A stretch of DNA of 64,000 nucleotides. Origin: Nilaparvata lugens (Eukaryota; Arthropoda; Insecta; Hemiptera; Delphacidae). A program made the translations under genes and the position numbers. Position 1 is the first letter of the stretch, and each line of letters begins with the position of its first letter. A model generated the notes under the pieces. The model saw only the letters and a list, made by a program, of their open reading frames with translations. It was not told the DNA's origin and did no database searches. The DNA is taken from the NCBI RefSeq assembly GCF_014356525.2, contig NC_052518.1:28274655-28338654 (forward strand). The letters are read 5' to 3'. Positions 53,701 to 62,700 of the stretch are shown here, piece after piece.

Positions 53701-56700
53701 TCTGAAATTAATTCACAGAGATCATGTTGGAGCAGATATTTCTTATAAAGATTTCGTTAAACTTTGTCATAAAGTTTGGAATCGTAAACCTCATAATTTT
53801 CTAACTATTATGAGCGAGTGTGGAATTAATAGCGGCAAGTACCGAGATTCGCTCGATACGTTTCTTACCGTTCAGTAGAGATTAATTCTTTGTGCAGTCA
53901 TGTTGTCATACAACAGCAAAAAACTGAATAGAAAGAACGTTGGTTTAATCGAAAAGATTAAGAAATTGAGAAAAGTAATTAGAGACAAGCATAAAAGCTT
54001 AGTCAATTTTGAAAGGCGATCGGAGGAATACAATAGGAAAACGCTCTCCCCGTTGATAGAGCCCATAATTGAACTGGGAAAAAACAAATTCTCACACTCT
54101 GGTGTAAAACCAAAAAAGGAAGAAGTAAAAGAGGAGAGTATGCAAATTGATGATAATGGAGAGGGGGATGAACAGAGTTATGAGAGTTCAACAGACAATT
54201 TTTTAAGCTCGACTAAATTTGAAAACAGTTTACTTGGTTCTAGCAGAAACGATGATGTGCTGTCACAATATCTAAAAACGTTTCATGCGGAAAAATTGAA
54301 TAATTCAATCAGTTATGGAATTTCATATAATTCTAAAGATGACGTGTATTATATTGGAAATCAGCAAGTAATATTCGATAACGGTTATATAGATATTAAT
54401 AATGAAAGATTCCGTTTAACACATGGTCTACTTGAGTTATTATTCAGTGGGAGACCAAACTCAAATCTTTATAATCAGAGAGATCTGGATAAGTATAAAA
54501 AAATCTTAACACTTACAGGCATACATTTAGATCGAAGAGGCTATGTTAAACGAAATCAGGGAATTAAATCGCAAATGATTCAAAAGTTATTTCCCAGTAA
54601 AAAAATTAGTAAAAAGAAGGGTTGGGGTTTATTGAAATTTGCAAAAAATAATTCTCATGATAGAATTTATCAATACTTTGATAATTTTGACGAATTAGTG
54701 GAAAGATTAAATTTACTCTATTCCTCAAAAGCTAGTGGCAACACCGGGCATGATGTGGAGATCGCATCTATAATTGAAGAGCTAAAAGAAGCAAAATTAA
54801 TTGTTTAGTGTCACAATGACTCTACATCGATTCGGATGAATTGATACGGCTAGCGGAGCTCTTGCTAATCTTACGTGTGATATTGACTCGATAACACAGA
54901 AGATAATCGAATCGATAAATCAACAAGGAATCAGCGAAGCTGTGAAATTTTATTTAGATTCGCAAATAACCAAACTCGTTTCGGAAAATACAAAGAATAT
55001 TGGAGTGAGCATAATTGAAAGAGAACATATTCTAAGTACATTACAAAATTTCAGTGCTAATATCGATAAAGCTATTGCAGAGAGAACACTAAATTTAGAA
55101 TCTGCTCTAGGAGAAGTGAAAACTTTAACAGACAGCTTTTCATCTCAGTTGCTCAGTATTAACAACGATAAAGTTGATAAAGCTTATTTAGATGAGAAAT
55201 TAAAAGCCGTATCAGATAAAATTAAGAATTTGGAGGTGCTGGACAGAAACTATCTCAATACTAAATTGAAACAACTTAGTACAGAAATTTTTACTAAAGT
55301 AAATGAAACACAGCCATCGGGAATTGATAAGCAATATTTAGAATCTGCTTTGCAGAAATTGATTAGTTCTTCATTAACAAAGGAAGAGTTTGAAAAACGA
55401 TTATCTGAAATGGCGAGTGCAATAAAAGCTAATATTATGGAAGGTATTGAACAGTTCATTACAAAAGATGCTATTGCTATTCTAATTAAGCAAATTGCAG
55501 AAAAGTATGCAACTAAAAATGATATAGGAGATTTTATTAAGAAAAACGAGATGGGAGTCGCTGTGAAAAGCGTTCGTGATGAAATAGCTGAGGCAATTAA
55601 AAATTCGGAAGAGGGTACTGTCATGAGACTGCAATGTTCGGCTCCATTCATTGAGTATCTAAATTTATACATTCACAGAGTGGCCCTGGACATCGTATCC
55701 AAATACGCCCAGGTTTCTTTTCACATGAACTGGATTGAGGCAAAAGAACATAACCTTTCCGAAAATCAGGTAGTGCAAATTATTACAGAAAAAATGGATT
55801 TAGTGAAATATAAAGACTTTATATTGGGGCCGAAAACATAAAATCTTGTAAACAGTTGTGTGAGAGAGAGTGAATGATATGTTGTTTCAGCCTAGACGAC
55901 CGTGATTGATTGTATAAACACTTGTGTGTGAGAGAGAGAAGTATTTAAACACCTGCAGTTTCAAATTACACCCTAGACATTTTTGACTATATCGATAAAT
56001 CTTGTAAAAGGATGTGTGAGAGAGAGTGAACTTTAACACCTACAGTTTCAAATTTCACCCTAGACATTTTTGACTATATCGATAAATCTTGTAAAAGGAT
56101 GTGTGAGAGAGAGTGAACTTTAACACCTACAGTTTCAAATTTCAGTCTACACGTCCGTGATTGATTGTATAAACACTTGTGTGAGAGAGAGTGAAGTACA
56201 CACCTGCAGTTTCAAATTTCACCCTAGACATTTTTGACTATATTGATAAATCTTGTAAAAGGATGTGTGAGAGAGAGTGAACTTTAACACCTACAGTTTC
56301 AAATTTCAGTCTACACGTCCGTGATTGATTGTATAAACACTTGTGTGAGAGAGAGTGAAGTACACACCTGCAGTTTCAAATTTCACCCTAGACATTTTTG
56401 ACTATATCGGTTTTCTACATAAATCTTGTAAAAGGATGCGTGAGAGAGAGTGAAGTAACTTTAATGACTAAACACATGTCACAGATGATAAATCGATTTA
56501 GACATTTTTTCATGTAACGAAATGTAACGGTTTTCGCTGCAGGAGAGGGAACCTAGCAGAGAGCAGTGCGCACGTGTCTAGATGAGGCACACGCTCACGA
56601 GCAAGTGCACGCGTCACTTTACTCTAAACAGGTGAACTGACAACATGATGTCTAACTATTTTGACTGCACAAGTTTCAACGAGTTGTCTGTAGAAGCAAA

Positions 56701-59700
56701 TCCACTAGTTGATTGGGGTTTTGAATTTTATGCCTATGATTGGTTTGTGGTAACAAAGGTAACATTTGCCGATAATGGTGAAATTCACCTTAAAATTATC
56801 GATATTGATAGTGAAGGCGACTTTAAACATACTATCAAGTTGCCGAAAGAATATTCAGTGGTTTTGAATGAGAATAACATCAGAAGTTTTAATTCTCGTT
56901 CATGGGAATTAAATGTGAGCGGAAATCGTATCTTCTTAAGGCAGTTTCATGGTAACTATAGACGTTGAGTTCCGTCCCGAGTGAAATAGGTCTGAGAATG
57001 TGTAAGTATTTTTAGATATGCTAGCTCATTCCAATTATACTTACATATTGTCGGAGAAAACACTTGAAAAAAAAAACGACTGCCATGTTTGTACAGCAAA
57101 AGAGCTCAATTTTTTACACATTCATAAACAGTTTGATTGAACTCTTGACTGTCAGTTGGAAAGCAAGCATAATATGACCCATTATAGAACTTAGATTATT
57201 GTAGAGATTCACTAGTACAGTATATCATTAGATGTAGAGAGAAGGATTCGCTAGTATAGAGTAATATGGATTCACTTTAATCTGTCAGCAAGGGAATTTT
57301 TCCCCCTCAAAGGGAAATTATTCCCCCTCATCTATACTGGGAGAGAATTTCTCACTTCAATCTGTCAGTATAGCAATATGGATTCACTTCAATCTGTCAG
57401 TGAGAGAGAGAGAATTTCTCAATTCACTTTAATTTGACAGTATAGCAATATGGATTCACTTCAATCTGTCAGTATAGCAATATGGATTCACTGTCACCAA
57501 GGGAATTTTTCCCTCTCAAAGAGATTTTTTCCCTCATCTAGCATTCACTTCAATCTGTCAGTATAGCATTAGATGTAGAAATATGGATTCACTTTAATCT
57601 GTCAGTATAGAGAGGGAATTTTTCCTCCAAAAAGGGAAATTTTTTTTTCCCTCACCTGGGCAAGGGGAGAGAGAGAGAGATATCTCTTTTCATCCCCACT
57701 GGGCAAGGGGAAGGGGAGAGAGAAAGAGAGAGAGAGAAAGATATCTTCCTCTCTTTTCAACCCCCTCACCTCCACTGGGCAAGGGGAAGGGGAAATCTAT
57801 TTTTAGAAAGAGAGAGAGAAAGATATCTTCCTCTCTTTTCAACCCCCTCACCTCCACTGGACAAGGGGAAGGGGAAATCTATTTTTAGAAAGAGAGAGAG
57901 AGAGAGAGAAAGATATCTTCCTCTCTTTTCAACCCCCTCACCTCCACTGGACAAGGGGAAGGGGAAATCTATTTTTAGAACACCCCCCACCCTGCGGGCG
58001 GGGGGAAGGGGTGGCGGGATGGACGAGAGGGGGGAGGGGATTTCGAGCAAAAAAGTCCGTCTTCAATCCCAGTTTCCCTCTACTCTTATCAATTGGGGAA
58101 GAAGATTTGATGTTGTCATTAACGAGAAAAATTGTTGGAGATATGAATATAAACACACAGCTCCGTCACCCACATCAACAACTATAGGATTATCTGAATT
58201 TTTGTTGTGAATATGGTCTTAAACATTGTATCAAAAAAGCTACAAGGACTACTGGAGAGACAGCTTCCTGTATAGACCATATTATGATCAATTTCGAAAA
58301 GCAAGTATTACCTATAATTTATGAAACCAGCATCACAGACCACTTCAGCATAATCCTGGGATTGAAAGAAAGTACTTCTACTGATGTCAGCAGCAACGAC
58401 AGCAATACACTTCGAAAATCCTTAGATTTGATTAGACTGAAACAGCAACTTTCTACAGAGAACTGGGAAGGCGTCATCAACGCTCAAGACACCAACATTT
58501 CCTACGAAAATTTCATCACTATACTCAAGAAACTCATAGGAGATAATAACCAACTACTACCACCAACGTAAACGTCTCAAACCTATCAAAGCATGGATCA
58601 CAAGAGGACTAGTCTCAGCTATGAGGAGAAGGGATCTGCTCAACAGAAGGAGGAAGATGAATGACTTTGAATTAGCACAACACTACAGACAATATCGCAA
58701 CACTCCAGCAACATTAATTAAAAATACAAAGGAAGAATATTATAGAACAAAACTAAATGGAGTACAGGACAATCTAAGAAAAACCTGGCAACTGATAAGG
58801 GAGGCAACAGATGCAGTGAAAAGGAATGAGGATACATTAAGTAAGATCATTATTAACAACAACATCCTGTCAATCGAAAACAATCACGAAATCATTCTTG
58901 AGAAGACTAATGAGCATTTTGCTAACATTGGAGCGAATCTAGCCAATAATGTTGCAATCACACTTGAAAAGTCACTCCACGTTATAGAAAACTAATATAG
59001 ACCAATACTATAAACTCGCCATCTTCGATGTATTTTCAACCAGTTACAGAACAGGAAGTACTGGACACTATCAATACTCTTCGAAAAGCTAGTGCCCCAG
59101 GGCTTGACGAAATTGACAACAGAACTCTGAAAGCAGTAAAAGAGCACATTGCAATACCACTAGCAGATGTTTTCAATAAGAGTCTCTTTCAAAATTCAAT
59201 GAAAAAGATTTGTAAAAGACCCTGAAGTCAACAACTATAGGCCAATAGCATTAGTCAGTAATATTTCAAAGATCCTTGAAAAACTTGTAAAAAAGTTGAG
59301 TTAATTATCTTGAATCAAAAAACCTGTTGTAACCCAATCAGTATGGCTTTCGACAAAACAGATGTACAGATGATGCTATATTTGAGTTGACAAGGTCCAT
59401 AATAAACGATTTGGATAATGGTAGGAAATGCCTTGCAGTATTTCTGGATCTAGCAAAGGCGTTTGATACAGTATCTCATGGCATCTTACTGAAAAAGCTT
59501 CAGGCTATGGGTGTAAGAGGTGTTGTCTCAGAATGGTTCAAGTCATATCTGGAAAATCGTAGGCAGAGAGTCAGGATTGGGAGAAACCTAAGTGCAGGAG
59601 ATGGCCTTCCAGTTAGCTTCAGAGTACCACAAGGAACCGTTCTTGGACCAATACTCTATCTCATCTTTGCCATCGAGCTGTGCTCTATGGATGTCGGTGG

Positions 59701-62700
59701 CAAGATTATCGCCTTCGCCGATGACACAGCAGTATTATTCCGGGGAACCAGCTGGGATAACGTCTTCAGGTCAGCTGAACTTGGAATGGGAAAAGTTACC
59801 TCCTGGCTCTTCAATAACATTCTGACAATTAATGCCTCAAAAACAAAAATTTATTGCTTTCTCACTAACAGATTCCAAGAAGCCTTTTAAGCAGACAATC
59901 AAACTACATCATTGCAAATTGGAAAGTATGAATTGTAATTGTCCTTCAATAGAGCGCACAAACAATATAAAATATTTAGGAGTCATAATAGATGAATTAC
60001 TTCGCTGGGATAAACACATTTTACATCAAACGGCTAAAATCAGAAAATTAATTTACAAATTCATCCAACTCAGGCAGCTACTATCAATAGACATGATGAA
60101 AAATTTTGTTTAAGTATATTATTTTTGTATAAATAAGTCGAGTCCATAGCAAGATATGGCATTTTGGCCTGGGGAGCTACAAATTTCTGCCACATCGATC
60201 CTATCTTCAAGGTTCAGAAGCTAATTTTGAGGATAATAGGACGCAAACATCCACTCTTCCCTTCAGTACTACTATACTCGGAGCTCAGCATCCTCAGCAT
60301 CAGACAGATTTACATTCACAGACTTCTAACATTCACCAGAAAGAACCCACAACTCTTCATCAATTTGAATCACCCGCAAGGAACACGCAGAAGGAACATG
60401 GACTTGGCAATTCCCAGGATGACAACATTAGCTGCTCAGAGGTCAGCCACATATTTAGGACCAAAAATTTTCAATAAACTGCCAATAGCTATTAAAGAAA
60501 CAGTTCCAACTTCCAATCAATTCATTCAAATCGAAAACAAAAAACTGGCTCCTGTCCAATAGAATCAATCATGGAGAACAATTAGTTCTATGAAAAATTT
60601 TCCATACTGTTTCATTCTCATTTTCTTCATTATAATGATTTTTCCCATGAGTATTATAAATGTTTTTATGTTAAATTTTTATAAAATTTCTACATCTTAG
60701 GTTATCAATTTTCTTTTTTAAATTTGTGTATAGAAATGTGGTTTTTATGAACTTCTAATGACTCGCAAAATGTATCTTTATTAGAATTTTTAACTTTTGG
60801 CATAAAATCTTAAACAATAGCAAAATGAGTGGCATCCCGACCCATATTCATATATAGTGGGGGCCATATTTTATTAGATCAGCAAGTAATCAACCAATTG
60901 TATTAATACTTTGTAAATGATTGTACCTATATGCTTTTTGTAATCATGTGTATATTTTGAATAAACTCCTCTGGTCGTGTTGTACCCTCGACCAGAGACA
61001 TTATTATTATTATTAAACTTTAAAGTCAGAGAAGAAGAACTTGAAAAATTATGTGAAGACTTCAATGAACACTTTAAAAATAAAATAGAAGAAATGAATA
61101 AAAACATATCAACAGATATCCTTGATGTATCAATTTCAGAAACTGATGAAAACCATACAACTGAACCATACACAGCAATAGTCAAAACAATAAAACATGG
61201 ATAAATTACAAAGAATAGTAAAAAAAACTGAATACAACAGCATCACCCGGCATAGACAATATTAAACCAAAACATCACTTTGAAAACTTGAAAGAAATCC
61301 TATTACACTTATACAACACCATAATAAAAACAGGAAAAATTCCATCAAAAATGAAGACAACGATCCTCAAACCTATCTATAAAAATGGACAGAGAAAAGA
61401 TATACAAAACTATAGACCCATAGGTGCGATCTCCATTATAATGAAAATACTGGAGTTTATTATGCACAAAGACCTACTCAACTTTTCAACACAAAACAAT
61501 CTGCTGAATGAAAACCAATATGGCTTTGTACCCGGCAAATATACAACACAACTGCTAGAGAAAGTATCATACAAAATAAATAAGAATATAGATAAAAGAG
61601 TAACAACCCTCGCAGTACTACTGGATCTGAGCAAGGCATTCGATACTATCCAGCATGAAATACTGATGGAGAAGTAGAGCAAGATGGGAGTATTGGGAAT
61701 GGATCTAGAGTTATTGAAGAATTATTTCAGTGACAGAGAAACAATGGTGAAAATTGGAAACAATATTAGTAAACCAAAATCCCAAACATTTGGAGTCATT
61801 CAGGGTTCCCCTCTATCACCACTACTCTTCAACTTATATATAAGTGATCTTAAAAACTGCAACTTCAAGGGAGAAGTATACAACTATGCGGATGATACCA
61901 TCATGCTATTTGCAAGTAAAAGATTAACAACTGCAGCTGAAAATTTACAAAAAGATTTGAACACAATAACAAAATACTTCCACAACAACTATATACATAT
62001 CAACAGTACAAAGACAAAAACAATAGTATTTAAAAACCCAAAAATGAGTATAAACATCCTTGACCCAAAAAATAGAGTTAAAAGTCATAACTATAAATGC
62101 TTCACCACTTTCAATCCATGTAACTGTAAGAAAATTAAACACTCAGATACACTAAAATATCTTGGACTGAATTTTGACTCAAACATGAAGTGGCACACCC
62201 ATTCCCAGATGCTGGCAAAAAAACTGAGGTACATAGTGGACATAGGTTTTACCAAATGAGAGAATTACTGCCTCTGAAAGCAAAACGAACCGTCTACTTC
62301 AGCTTGGTTGAATCTCAAATACGATATGGTATAACTGTCTATGGACATGCACCCAATTATATATTGAACCCAGTATGTCAGCTAATCAACAGAATCAAAA
62401 GAATATTTTTCCAAGGAGTGGATACAAACACTTTAAAATTGCTCTCATTCAGAAACCTGTACAATTATATAATACTGCTGAAATACTATTTTGAAAATGC
62501 CTATCGACGTACCAATGAAAACAGATACAACACCAGACACACACAATATAGAACACCAGAATACTTCACTGAAATAGGAAAAGCTGTACCAGAATATTTT
62601 GTACCATGCATTCTCAATAGTCCACCGAATCATCTACAACATCTAGACACTTACAGACAAGTAAAAATATAAATTAAAAATTACTACTCCACAATTCAAT

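Larger units (their letters stand above)
38799..58084. mobile_element. Complete Polinton/Maverick, 19,286 bp
   Basis: Both ends carry long terminal inverted repeats beginning AGTAGAGGGAAACTGG. A 6-bp duplication (CTTATC) flanks the element; 6-bp duplications and 5'-AG ends are family hallmarks. It codes for the full core: protein-primed DNA polymerase B, retroviral-type integrase, packaging ATPase, adenain-type protease, and major and minor capsid proteins. In addition it has a PLA2 protein, two proteins with BIR or BIR-like zinc motifs, a coiled-coil protein and several unknowns. The left arm is read leftwards and the right arm rightwards. Polymerase, integrase and fibre-like genes are broken. 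Morphogenesis genes are open. Confidence 0.97.
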
